NCBI GenBank assembly: GCA_905182995.1
Contig: CAJJDP010000164.1
Span: 155,898-219,897 of the forward strand
DNA: 64,000 nucleotides
Source of the DNA: Paramecium octaurelia
Taxonomy: Eukaryota > Ciliophora > Oligohymenophorea > Peniculida > Parameciidae
Direction of reading: 5' to 3'
Numbering within the stretch: the stretch's first letter is position 1; every line of letters begins with the position of its first letter. Both the position numbers and the translations under genes were made by a program. Below the pieces are notes generated by a model. That model did no database searches and was not told the DNA's origin. It saw only the letters and a program-made list of their open reading frames with translations. Positions 10,608 through 22,378 of this stretch are shown piece after piece.

Positions 10608-12793
10608 TCAACCGCTATCATTTGTAAATTCATTAATAATGTTGGTTAATTAGGCAACCTCTTATGAAATGGAACTAAACATATAGCTTTAATATAAATA
10701 CTCGTAAAATTATTGAGCATATTCCAAATTGTAAAATACTTCCTGAATAACTTTTAGAGAATCCTCAAAATCTTCTTCTCCCTAATTGGCAACGATAAGG
10801 AACTGCTATTTGTCCTCCATTTGAGATGCAATCTGTTCTAATTCCTTTAGATTTATGGAATTAAACTAAATAAATGTAATTGTTGTTACTATAGCATCAT
10901 ATTCTTTAATCTTTATTTGGATCATCTTTAATGCTTATAATAGAAGATTTGCGTCGATTTTTTAATTGCTGCTCTGATCCAATCCCATGTCATCTATATA
11001 CTTCTCTAGGCCTGCCAATTGGATTTTTATTAAGTCCATTTTGTTAAATATGGTCTCAACAATGACAGACAGTTTTTTCAAAGTGTTTAAATTCTTCCTG
11101 AAGAAGTTCTGAGACTCCTACAGGGAATTCTACATTTTACTGGCTATCATTTGATTGTTGTTCTATTCAATAAATAATAATTGATCCTTGATGCCCTTGA
11201 TCTGTTCTTCCGTCGTTCTATTTATTAAGCTTGCCTCTAAAAGCTTCTTTTGTAAGTCTATTTATTATCATGACATCAAATACCCTCGACATGTCTTCTG
11301 AAATTTTCAATCTATTACGTAAAGAGTTAATATCCCTGAGGGGGAAATTCTTTTTGCATGGAGGATAAATCGAATTGATTTTTGAGGTTTATTAATTTCT
11401 TCCCTTATTCTTGCTGCAGTTGATGGATCTTCTGAATTTATTGTTGGCATCCTTTCCATCCTCCCTTTTGTTTAATAAAGTCAACTTTAAGTTAGATTGA
11501 TTGGGTTAATTTTAGAGATTCAGCATTCTAGTAAGAATCAATCATGAATTGTATGTTGTATTAGGAATAAATCTAATTAAAATTGTTTTGTAGATCTAAT
11601 AGTTTTTATTGGGCGTAAGTTTTATGAGCATTTATTTCTTAGATTAATTTTTGGGTTTCCACATGAACTTCCTATTATTTGTTATCCCACTTGTTTTAAA
11701 ATAACTCAGGAGGCCTGGCCTTGATGAGATCCTGCTTAACTGGCAATTGCAATAATTCATACTCCTTTGCTACAGGGTGTTTAAAAGCATTTTCATTGAG
11801 ATACAAGTACTCTTTCTTAAGTGCTATAATCTACTATTATTGCAAGAGAAGGAACTCATTCTTGTGTTTAAACTTTTTAAAAAGTTCATTTATTGATTAT
11901 TCAGCCTTATTCAAATAGGTTATGGCTTTGCCCATTCTTTGTTCTCGTGGAACCTCTTTGGCAGTGCTAGCCATCAATTTGGCCAACTCCATGTTGGTGA
12001 TCACAAGAGTGACACTGTGATCATTGGAAAACCTCTCCATCAACTGATTATAAATAATGGGGGGTATTGGTTTCTTATTACTGTTTTTGGTTTATGTAAG
12101 GCATCTAATGGTTTACTCGAACATCTTGGAGGACTCTTGCAACAAGCCTAAGGCTATTAGAAGTTCATCTGGATTTTTAATTGTTTGGAAATGCTCATAC
12201 AATTTCTTATATCCATAGGCTTAGGCCTATTGATTAGAGGAATGAGTACGTAGCAATTGTTCATGTGAATGTGCACTAATGATAGATCGGAATGCTGTTA
12301 GATAGTCTTTGAATTGACAAAGGCGGTGACTTCAGATAGTCTCAAAAAACACCACTGGGAATTACGACTCTTGCTTATTGCATCCTTGATAGCTGGCATG
12401 TTCTATCCCAAATGAAAATAGAGCAATCCAAGATTGTAGAGAGAGCAGGAGTATTCGTAATGCCATTAATTGGATTGAGTAAATTTATTCTAAAATATTC
12501 TATCTGTGTTACGGGTTCATAGGAATCATTCCACGAGAATGAGATATCAATCTTAACTTGCTATTCTATGGCGGAGTCCAATAGGAGAATATATTGGGTC
12601 AGTAATTTCTCGAGTTGGAGACAGGCCTCCACATCACCCTTATTACAATCCTGCCAACGATAGTCAGTGATCTGCTTTCTATATTCATCGATTTTAGTGA
12701 CTAATTAATTCTTATTAGATGACAATAGACTATTACCTCAGTTCTTGGAAATTTGATTGGCTTTGTTTATTTAAATCTGAAACCAAAGTTCAT
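10608..12793 (-). CDS. BRO1-domain protein, ALIX-like (ESCRT-associated)
   Basis: Introns 11258-11283, 12330-12352, 12490-12512 and 12711-12736 give 695 residues in frame. The N-terminal half is a BRO1 domain: MNFGFRFKQTKPIKFP, ISFSWNDSYEP, then YSCSLYNLGLLYFHLG, and further on RPPELF. The rest is alpha-helical and coiled-coil, fitting the V domain of ALIX/Bro1. BRO1 domains bind ESCRT-III subunits and act in multivesicular-body sorting, cytokinesis and membrane repair. The protein ends straight after the helical region with no proline-rich tail, unlike animal ALIX, so it should lack the usual recruitment sites for SH3 and ALG-2 partners. The intron at 12330-12352 uses a GTGTTT donor and is the least certain junction. 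Confidence 0.85.
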
Positions 12794-12848
12794 ATAATTA
12801 TTTATGTATTTTGGCGAGAATAATTATTACAAATATTTAAGTGTCACT

Positions 12849-15617
12849 TCATAATCGTTACTTCCCTTAGGCCTACTTCAACAAATGCAATAAGGTTTCT
12901 TGTCTACGACTCTTTCGTTTCTTCGTCTACCTCTAGAACACCATCAACTTTTCTTGATACTACGATGAGAATCGAAATCTTACTTTTGCCAACACCAATG
13001 AGATGTTGTTGTGAGAATTGTAATTGCTGAATTCGCAGACCCTCTCGAATTGCTAGAAGATATCTATGTATTATCCCAAAATCTTATCTTCATCATCATC
13101 CTCACACTCAGAACTATCATCTAACTTTAATTTTACTGATTTTCTTCTCATTACTTAGTTTATTTGTAATGAGGGTACTTACAAAACCTATTAACATCCT
13201 TGCTCATTCATCACACATAACGACTCATTCCCCCCCTTCTTCATAACCTTCTCAATTCCTGGCACTTCCTCATCTGGAGACTCTGTCTAAGATCCATAAT
13301 TTACTGAAATCTTTCTGTGATTCTTCCCCCCAGTTGTATTTAGAAATTGATTGTTCTAACAAAACCTAAAAGTACGAGGAGAAGAGTCATCCAAAGAAAC
13401 CAAAACCCTCTATGACAAAGAAGACTTCCCCATAGTCTAGACATTATTTTACACCTGATTATAAGTGGGTTGATTTCCAAAATGGATGCCATGTTGTTAC
13501 TACAACTCCTTCATCTCTTCTATCTAAACAAGATCTTCATTCTTCATCATGTAATTGAGAACACTCTCCAAAACGATGAAATGATGTTTCAATGCATACA
13601 TTTTCCTCGTATGATTATGTCTAACATATTAAGGTGTTCTGTCAACCGGAGTGAACCTCCTGTAATTGTACAACGTCTTGATTCTATTAGGTATTCCAAA
13701 TAAAAAGGGACAAGTGTTTGTAAAATGACAATCACTCTGGCAACTATTGCATTTTATTTGAATTGCTTTTAAATTTTAATTTTGAACTATGTCATCGGTG
13801 ATCTACTAGAAAATCTCCTTAAAATGATACACTTTAAATATATACATAATCCAATGGGTGATCCTTAAAGACGAAGTGCAATTACTCTCTTGAGATCTGA
13901 AGAACTTTAGTTGTTTATGAAGCTATGGCATCGTAGGAGTAGGGTCTTTTTGAGAAGAAATCCAATTACCCAACAAAAGATGGGTTGTTTAACTTTTATA
14001 ATAATCTCGATTAATCATTGAGAGCTACGATTAGTTTTATCTCCCCTGTTACGAGAATGAATAATTGAGATGATTTATTATTTCTTCTGAATAGGTAATC
14101 GTCAGATTGAATTTGTCTCTCTTCTAGGTACATACACAGTTTGTTCAACAAAGGTTAACTGAAATTCTTAAAGAAAGATATTTGATTTATTATTTTAGCA
14201 TTGACATCCACAATCATCTGATCTTTCAAACTCTTAGGGATCAAATCTGCAAATTAAATTACTTTCTATGAGGGTTTGCTCCACAAATACTCAAAATATC
14301 TCCTAAACTTGATTTAAAGATCATCAGACACATTCTAACTTTTTAAATATCTATTTAATTGATTCATGTTATTCTTTAATTGCACTGATTGCTTAGAGAA
14401 GTCTTGGAATATGCCTCCAATATTATTAACAGTGTATGCGAATGTTGCAGATGAGATCATAGTCATAAAGATGACAAAGATACGTTCAGTCAAATTCACG
14501 GGGATTATATCTCCATATCCAATAGTTGTCATCGTAACAATACTCCAATAAAATGAGACTACATATCTATCCAACCAAGATTCATTTTACAATTAAGCCA
14601 CCTTCAACCAAGTCTTGCCTTCATGATGACCCCATTCTCCCCACTGTCCAATTATATGCCAAATGCAGGCTGAAAAGTGGGCTACTAAAATCATAAAAGA
14701 TCTAATGCATATGTATAACCATACATCATCTTAAATAAATCGAAAATTGCAGTTTGTCTATTAGTCAATTCCAAACGATTAAACAGAGACGAGAATAAAC
14801 TAGACAACTAGAATACTTTCAAAACTATCACAAAATCAAAGTATCTAAAATTAAATTGTTGACCTATGAAGAAGGGAACAACCAAAAACAAATCAATAAA
14901 AAAACCTATCCAATATTAATACCCATTAACCTTCAATGCAATAGAATTTGACTATCTTTGCTCTGCTTGTGATTAGTATCCCTTTGTTGTAGATGCAAGT
15001 ATTGAATTTCAATGCGATATCCAAGAGAAATGAGTAAACCGGCAGTTGTTCGAAAATGAATTCCTTACTGTTCAAGGGAAATTCCTCAATTTCTGGAAAG
15101 GAAATACGCAAGGAAACATAAAACACATTTATCGTAACAATCACAATTAGATAGATATTCCAAATGATTATGATTGCATCATCTGGTTTTAAGAGCCACT
15201 TTCTGGAATTGCTTGTCTAGAAATGGTTGTTGTTTTCTGCCATTATCATATATATTTACACAGTATACAGGAAAACCAATTGTTTAATTTGAGCAGGAAG
15301 CGAGAGGGTCTATCTTTAGGTAGGAGTCCTTGATATTTGTAATAATTATAGTGAGATGCATTGTCATTGATTAAATTGAATTCTTGCTTTGTAAAATGAG
15401 TCAGATCTCTCCTTGTGATCTGTCTAGTGATTAGATTGATGAATCTGGAGACTATCAGTATTATTTTGAATGCTTTGTATTTCCAAATTGGATTCTCTAT
15501 TCCAAAACTGGGATGTTGAGTCCTTCTACCCCACAATAGCACCTTGGAGCTCTTGTTTAGGTTGGTTTCAAGGGGATCAGGACAATCCTCGATGTTGCTG
15601 ATTTAACTTATAATCAT
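12849..15617 (-). CDS. Voltage-gated-type K+ channel with cyclic-nucleotide-binding domain (1)
   Basis: Introns at 13818-13845 and 15237-15268, plus two in the channel core (25 nt beginning after YCIE, 23 nt before SFMILVAHF), give about 886 residues. Order: cytoplasmic N-terminus, S1 (IIIIWNIYLIVIV), S2, S3-S4 (VVPFFIG, DFVIVLKV), S5 (ILVAHFSACIWHI), pore with TIGYGD selectivity filter, S6, C-linker, then a CNBD (FILVTGEI, SFVGQLDFFS). After the CNBD comes a CNSCQSDCHF zinc-like cysteine cluster typical of Paramecium K+ channels, and a long acidic/basic tail. It should sit in the ciliary or cell membrane and shape swimming responses. An additional stopless 24-nt intron near 12985 is possible. 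Confidence 0.9.
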
Positions 15618-15641
15618 AAAATTATAATAATTATTTAAAAC

Positions 15642-16511
15642 ATGGATAAACTTGATAAAATTATTGCACAATTAGACGAACTGGAAATTAGTCAAAAACA
15701 CAGGGAAGAGTTACTCAAGAGAAATCAAGCGACATTCCTCCTGAGATTGCCAAAAGTACTCAATCAGATTTGTTATTCAGGTCATTTTAATTTAGAGAGT
15801 GTGTGGATTTTTGGATGATAATGATCTATATAGATTTACAGCAACGTGTTCAACACTCAGAAAGGTGATGTTTTGTCCTTTGGGATTCAAACTGTTGATG
15901 TTGAGTAGAAATGCTAATCATCTGGTTGGAGGACCCAAACATTCGCAAATACAACTTAAACATGAAAAAATCGACATTATCTCATGTGGCAGTTTGTCAA
16001 CCAATAGTAGTATGTTTGACACAGAGGAGGATGCACTAGCCTAATTAGAGGTTTTGAAGGCTGTGAAGGATTTCTTATAGAGCAAATTGCAGGATTCATA
16101 AGCAACCATCTAAAAATTATAAGACATGTTGGAAGATGCTCAGGCTACTCTCAAATATGAAAAATCAGTTAATTTAAGGTTGCAATCCAAAATAAACATC
16201 CTGCAAAATCAACTATCGATATCTGAACTTCAGAGGTAGGATGTTAAGGAGAATTTGGCAGAATTGAATTCCAAATACAACAAAATTGTAAGGCATTATA
16301 GATATCCTCATAGATCACTTAAATGGAATAGGACAAAATCATTTTATTGGAGGATAAGGAGAAGCTTCTCAAACACAAGAATGTCTTGATTGAAGAGGTC
16401 TACAGATTGAGAGGTGTGGTGGCCAAAATGGAGGAAAATCAAAACAATTATAAGGAAGCCTTACGACAGGTTAAAACCTTTATGGAAAGCGTAGAAGTTA
16501 AACCTATTTGA
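15642..16511 (+). CDS. F-box-like coiled-coil protein
   Basis: Introns 15756-15780 and 16288-16313 give 272 residues. Near residue 35 the sequence LRLPKVILIQRVCGFLDD followed by NDLYRFTATCSTLRKV has the LP...I..FL...DL....TC..LR spacing of an F-box, with PLGFKLLML continuing it. The remainder, from about residue 110, is heptad-rich coiled coil without tryptophan repeats or LRRs. F-box proteins link substrates to SCF ubiquitin ligases through Skp1; here the coiled coil would be the substrate or dimer arm. The F-box is seen only when the first intron is removed. The gene starts 24 bases from the start of the divergent K+ channel gene. Confidence 0.75.
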
Positions 16512-16650
16512 TTTTGTTATCGATTGAATTATTAATTAATTTTGATGATGTACTATTTTTCACAATTGACAAACTCAATTAAAATTGGATATTTTAGAGT
16601 GTGTATTTTTAGTTTAAAAATCTTATCAAATATTCCAATTTTAATTATTC

Positions 16651-17907
16651 ATGGATTATTAATTACCATCTCTAGCTGATCCATTCACATGGGTTTCTTA
16701 CAGTATTTTGGGCATCTTGGTAGGCTTATCATAAGCTGGTGGTATTGGTGGTGGACCAATCATATCCCCAGTCATGATGGTTTTGTTAGGGTGTCCAAGT
16801 AAAAAGGCAATTTGGAACACTTACATCATGCTTTTAGGAGGAAGTCTTGGTAATTTCCTTCGGTTGGGCAAAGAAAGAGTAAAATTTTATATTTAAATTC
16901 CTATAGACTGCTAATGGAAATGCACCATTGATCAATTATTAATTAGTTCAAATAACATTGCCATTGTTATTGGCTGGAGCAATCTTGGGCGTAGCAACAG
17001 GTAAATGGTTGCCAAAATTGATCATCGTGATCTTTCTATTTGGAATATTAATGACAGTCTTCCTGAAAACAAAGAGTTTGTACATCAAAACTCGTAGTAA
17101 AGAAATGAATGAACAATTAATCCCAGTCGAACTAAAAGACCTGACAGTTTAAAAAGAGAGCAATCACTCAAAAGAATTGAATATAATAAAGGAGAAAGAC
17201 TCAAGACTCTACCCAATAGAGCCTCTTTCAGAAATCAGTTTGACTATTTTGATCATCATAGTCGTGACTCTCTTAAAAGGATCAGGGGCAGTACCATCTC
17301 TATTGGGTGTTGACTTTTGTGGCTATGGTTATCATTTCTTAAATTTTGTTATTTTTGGGATAGCCTTTTATAATGTTTAAAGATATAGGAAATAAATATC
17401 AAAGGACGAGGAATACAGGGAATCAATTGGTTACGATTTTGCGGATGGCAAAATGAGCTCCGTATTCGATATTACAGTGAAATCCAGTCTATATGCTGGC
17501 TTTTTGGGTGGACTGGTTGGATTAGGAGGAGGTGTGGTATTGACTCCACTTTGGTTAGAAACTGGAATCAACCCTCCTAGAGCTGCTGCTTCAGCTACTT
17601 TTACAGTATTATTCACTTCATCCATATCAGTATTTATTATAGCTCTATCAGGAGGCTATTAATTTTCAGAATTTATAATTTTGGGGGTAAATATATTTGT
17701 TTATAGTTTTAGTTGGTTTCAAGTCTTGGTAGTTATTTGGTTGCAGGATTCCTGAAAAAGTTGGTGAAAAAATATAAAAGAGAGTCGATTCTCATTCAAG
17801 TGCTTCTAGGTGTAATTTCGTTTGGATTAATTATACTTCCCTTTCAATCTATTAAGGATGTTTATCACAATCCCCTTGGTGCTATTTAATTTGGTCGTTT
17901 GTGCTGA
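16651..17907 (+). CDS. TauE/SafE family membrane transporter
   Basis: Introns 16879-16906 and 17687-17712 give 400 residues with 8-9 hydrophobic helices. Both halves carry the glycine-rich motif of the family: AGGIGGGPIISPVM in the N-terminal half and GGLVGLGGGVVLTPLW in the C-terminal half, each followed by a polar helix (RAAASATFTVLF in the second). A polar loop of about 60 residues, rich in Glu and Lys, separates the halves. The family exports sulfite, sulfoacetate or similar anions in bacteria and plants; the substrate in ciliates is unknown. Its last 116 bases may overlap the convergent gene. Confidence 0.88.
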
Positions 17908-19471
17908 TACTTTTGACAATTTTTATATTTATTTAATATTATTATGTATCATAAATAAAAACAAATTTGATATCATCATAACAAAGTGATTGAGTAAGAT
18001 TATGGATTGAATGGCACATAGGCTTATTAAAATAATTTAAATTTGACCCCTTCTATAAGTTAAATATATTACTGTTTTATGAAATTTCTAAATGTTTCAT
18101 GATTAAACTATATTCATAAGCCAGAACCTTTCTAGTAGAATTTAAATCTGACTCATTAAAACTACCTAAAAGTTCAAATTCTACGAATTATTCCTTTTGA
18201 ACTTAAATAGAAACAAATAACTCATTGGATTAAAGAGCTTCCATCATAGTAATTAGAAAAACACTAAAAATGGATGGACACGTTTTAATCTTGATTTATT
18301 GGTTATTAGAAACTGTGATTTTTTTAGACTTATATAATTGATTTAACTGTTGAAGTACAGTCTCTAGATTGACGATTTTGGCTTTGATCTGTGAATTGTT
18401 AATATCTTGGACGAGTTTCGTTAGCATCAACTTTTTTTATACCTTTTTCACATAATCTTGATTGAAATTCTTTTTTTAAATCAATTGGCATAGTTTGATA
18501 ATTATATTGAGTAATTGATCATACTTTGATTGTATGAGCTCATTGTTAGTCTAAACTAGATTAGAAATCTAAGGAAATACTAGGAGTATTGTTGGTTTAT
18601 TACTGAAATAAACAGAGTATTCAATTTTGATTATGAGTTTTTAATGTGAAATTGTGATTGTCTTGTTAAACAGATCAACAGAATTCTGTTTAAAATTTTT
18701 AATTTCATTGTAGATTACTTATTCAATAGTTTAATCGTTGTGTTTTGCCTCTCTTAAGAACTTCAGTGCATCTTCATTGGTACAAAATAATCGTTGGCAA
18801 TTCAAAATTTTAATAATCTGGAATTTGAATTGCTCCTCATCAAAAGAGATCAAAATGTAAGGGATTTATTTAGTAATTTGGGTCAGTATGTTTTCCCATG
18901 ATTGATCAACCAAAGTTAGTAAATATTGGGATCTGATTGCCTTGTGATATTGGTATAAATATCTCGATGCGTAAAGGATGAGGATGAAGGCTGAGAATAT
19001 TGCAGAATACTCTATACTGGTGCTTTTATTGAAGATAATGATGATCCTTATGATTGATATGGAAATCAGAGAAAACATTGCATCGATGTACTCACCAGCC
19101 AGAATGATTAAAAAGTTTGATCCCATTTGATTGACACCTCTAAGGTGAGCTGATAATGAATCAGAGGATTCTTCAACAAACAAAAAATAAATAGTGAAAG
19201 CATGATTCAACAAAATTAAGGATGGTCTCAAAAATTGTTTGTATTTCTTACTCAAAAGATACTGCAAAAAAAAGTAGGAGATCATGCCTATATAAGTATA
19301 GACATTAAAGTAGTTTTATTAGAATAGGCCCTGTCCTATTCTAACAAGAAACACTACTGCGAAACCCAGAGTTATTAGCGTAAACATTGTCATTCTGATC
19401 TCGCCAATACTAGTCTATTAATATTTAGCCTCAATCTAGGGGTTTTTGAATGTAAGTAAGTATTTGTTCAT
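17792..19471 (-). CDS. Multi-pass membrane protein resembling the sensor part of ciliate histidine kinases
   Basis: The frame is open from ATG 19471 to TGA 17792-17794 without needing an intron (559 codons). Residues 30-200 hold about six hydrophobic helices (LITLGFAVVFLVR, LLNHAFTIYFLFV, IRIIIIFN, IFSAFILILYA). The rest is cytoplasmic and Ile/Lys/Gln-rich, with short helices but no H, N, G1 or G2 box and no receiver domain that I can find. The arrangement recalls the N-terminal half of ciliate six-helix hybrid histidine kinases, such as the complete one at 54984-58038. The 3' end is uncertain: an intron GTATCA...AATAG just upstream would move the stop to 17865-17867. Either way it overlaps the TauE gene on the other strand. 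Confidence 0.65.
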
Positions 19472-19620
19472 GTGTGACTTTAATTTAATAAATATAAATG
19501 GAATTAAATTATTTAAGTATTTTGGATTTTCTATTTTATAATTAATTTTTTATAAAATTAGAATTGCTAAATTGCTGTTTATTATATATAAGAATTGCAT
19601 TCATTCTCAAATCAACTAAT

Positions 19621-21998
19621 TCAATTGACCTATGTTTTGTAAGTGTTCTTATTTGCCTTCTTCCTCCATTGATTGTAAATCTTAATGACCGAATCATAAT
19701 TATAAGTTGGGTAATACATCCTGAAGAATTTCATCTTCTCAAAGTCATTTATGATACAGAAATCGTCATGCCATACTTTTTAAGAAGTATAATTTTGGAG
19801 CATTCTGACTATCGAAGCACCTTTAATCTTGGTTCTCACACTTTTGAGCTCAGGCTTATTGTTTTATTTTGGAGTTGCTTATTTATCAAAGAATACAGTA
19901 ATAGAGTCTTTGTTTTCATCCAAATAATGTCTTGATTACTCTAAGTCATCATAAGACTCTTGCTTATTATGTATATCTTACATCGCTCTCTTCAGCCTCT
20001 GACTTCTCATCTTCCTCATCACTCTCCATCTCCCTCTCTTGCATTCTCATCGTCTTTATAGTCCTCTGATAACACAAATTTGCATTTCTCCTCCTAAACT
20101 CCAATTCATGAAATGCCCTCGACTTTTACCTTCTTCTCCTTCTAAATTTAGCCTACCTCTCCTGCTCAACTGAATATTGGTGCTTTGCTAGAATCAATTC
20201 TCTATTTAAATTAAAATAGATATCCTCGCATATCTCATGTCCTTATTTTCTACAAAGTAAGCACTTCAAAAATAAGTTATCATAATTCTACATCATGATC
20301 CTATCTCTAATCTAATAGAATTAATCTAAATCAGTGTCCTTTAATTTCTTAAAGAAATCTCCCTGAGAGATGTAATACACAGTTGAAAACCCTTCACTTA
20401 CGAATCCCAGTTTCCTATTCTACTACTCATTAAACAGAGATTTCAACCCTACACCATCTCCTGGTTTCAAATTCCCAACTATCGTCCTGTTTTCCCCAAA
20501 TATTATATTGATATTCCCCTTCAATAAAATGTACAATCCCTGATCATTCGGCAGTCTCTCTTAAGGAGTTAGATTAATTTCCTGAACACTTTCAATTAGT
20601 TCTTTCAGCAATTTCAACGAGAAATTGTTAACCAATACTGGCTACTTTAACAATAGTAACCCTTTATCCTATTCATTTAACTCTTGCTTTAACTGGGGAC
20701 TCAATTTTCCAAAGATCTTCTTCTCCTAAGTAGAGGGTTGATGTTTATATACTAATCGAAGATAACTAATTTAAATGATAATTTTACTTTTCAACTCTCT
20801 TCTGTAAATCTGAATCAATGTTTCTTTTCTTCATATAATGACTCAGGATTTCCAAATCATGTTTCACCTTACTTTTATCTGCATCCAAGTCCTTCAAAAT
20901 TGAAGTTATCGTATTGAACACATAGGCAAATATACATGAGGAAAAGAGAGTCAAACAAATACTCACCAAGACTTCATATGCATTTATCGGTGTGATATCA
21001 CCATAACCCACTGTAGTCATAGTTGTAATGGCAAAATACAATCCAGTCAAATAGATTTAAATCCAGTGTGAATCTTCCAATCCTCTTTGGACTATCCAAT
21101 TCTTATCCATTGAATGTTGTCCTATTCCAATCCAAACACAAGCAAAACAATGAGCTAACAATACGACTGTGATCAACAGTTTCAATAATTTAAGATGATT
21201 TTTAAATTTACCTTTTGGATCTATTTCATACTTGAAAACCTCCATAAATGTTGATAATTCCTTTAATTTTAGAATGAATAAGTATTTCAGAGGAGTAAAT
21301 GTTGACAGCAAGAAAACAACCAATCCCAACAATCCTCCAAAATCAATCAAGAATTCCTTTCGAAAATATTAAATAATTATTTTTCTTGTTTATGTTATCA
21401 AAATCCCCTTGTTATATATCTACACATTCAATCTCATTATTATGTCAATTGTCAATATCACTATCTCAACAAAAAATATGGGCATCTAAATATCAATAAA
21501 TTCATCCAATTAGTATATAAATGAATCAGATAATGGAAATATGAAACATAAATGTAATACCAAAAGAAATTTTAAGAAACTCCAAAATATTAACATCGGA
21601 TGACTTGCTTTTATGCTTGTAAAACTGCGATGCTTAACCATAGTCATCAAACTAGATACTAAGACTTACAAACTCACATTCTGCTGTTTGTATTGATAAT
21701 ACTATTTTTCAAATTAAGATGAGTCTTTCTCTCTCTTCGCTTGCTAAATGTAACTGCTCGAAACATCATTAAATGCTTGCAATTACTACTTACTCAACAG
21801 AGACAGATTCTTGATTTTCGTATACTTTCGTAATTTTTATATTGCTTAAATTAGAAGTTCCTTCAGCCTTGCCTAAATATTATTCTGTCTTAATTTTATT
21901 TAGCCTAGAGCATCTTGAAATAATAGACGTTGTTCTCCATTAGGAGAATGCACCTAAACATGACTAGCCTGAAGATCATTGAGGTATAGTTAATTCAT
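19621..21998 (-). CDS. Voltage-gated-type K+ channel with cyclic-nucleotide-binding domain (2)
   Basis: Introns 19957-19981 and 20766-20787 give 776 residues. After a charged N-terminus come S1 (FLLVLHLCFIFP), S2, S3 (IDFGGLLGLVVFLLS), S4-S5 (LKYLFILKLKEL), S5 (VLLAHCFACVWIGIG), the pore TTVGYGD, S6, a C-linker and a CNBD (GLYILLKGNINIIFGEN, LKPGDGVG). It is followed by the CLLCRKQGHEIC cysteine/histidine cluster, an acidic linker and a conserved C-terminal block (MKFFRMYYP, IYNQWRKK) that I associate with ciliate CNBD K+ channels. The short S5-pore turret and TVGYGD filter mark it as K+ selective. It is distinct in sequence from the channel at 12849-15617 and lies on the same strand. Confidence 0.9.
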
Positions 21999-22378
21999 CA
22001 ATTATTAAATTCAATTTATAATATATTAGAATGATTCAAATTACTTGAGAGAGATAATACGAAATTCAATAAAATATATACTGCATTTTAATTTAATTCA
22101 AATACCAAGTCAAAAGCCATAATTGTAATTTTTGACTCCTTCAAACAGCAAGATTGAAATTCCGATTATCATAATTCTTAGATCACACAATAAGAATTGA
22201 TTATTGAAAAATGGATTAATTAATTTTGCATTCTTTCAACACAAATCAATTTAATATTAATATAATAAATTATAATAAAGAATAATTATCTAATAATTTG
22301 AAGGATACTTTTTATAATGAAAACATTTCAAAAAAATTAAATAAAATAAATACAATTGATAATTTGAAGTTATAACAA
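21999..22378. other. Intergenic spacer, no gene seen
   Basis: AT-rich spacer of 380 bases between two minus-strand genes, presumably holding the promoter of one and the 3' end of the other. No long frame or repeat. Confidence 0.6.

Noticed and set aside
19564-19935. 124-codon plus-strand frame
   Set aside because: It is antisense to the C-terminal tail of the K+ channel at 19621-21998, whose frame, introns and motifs are strongly supported.
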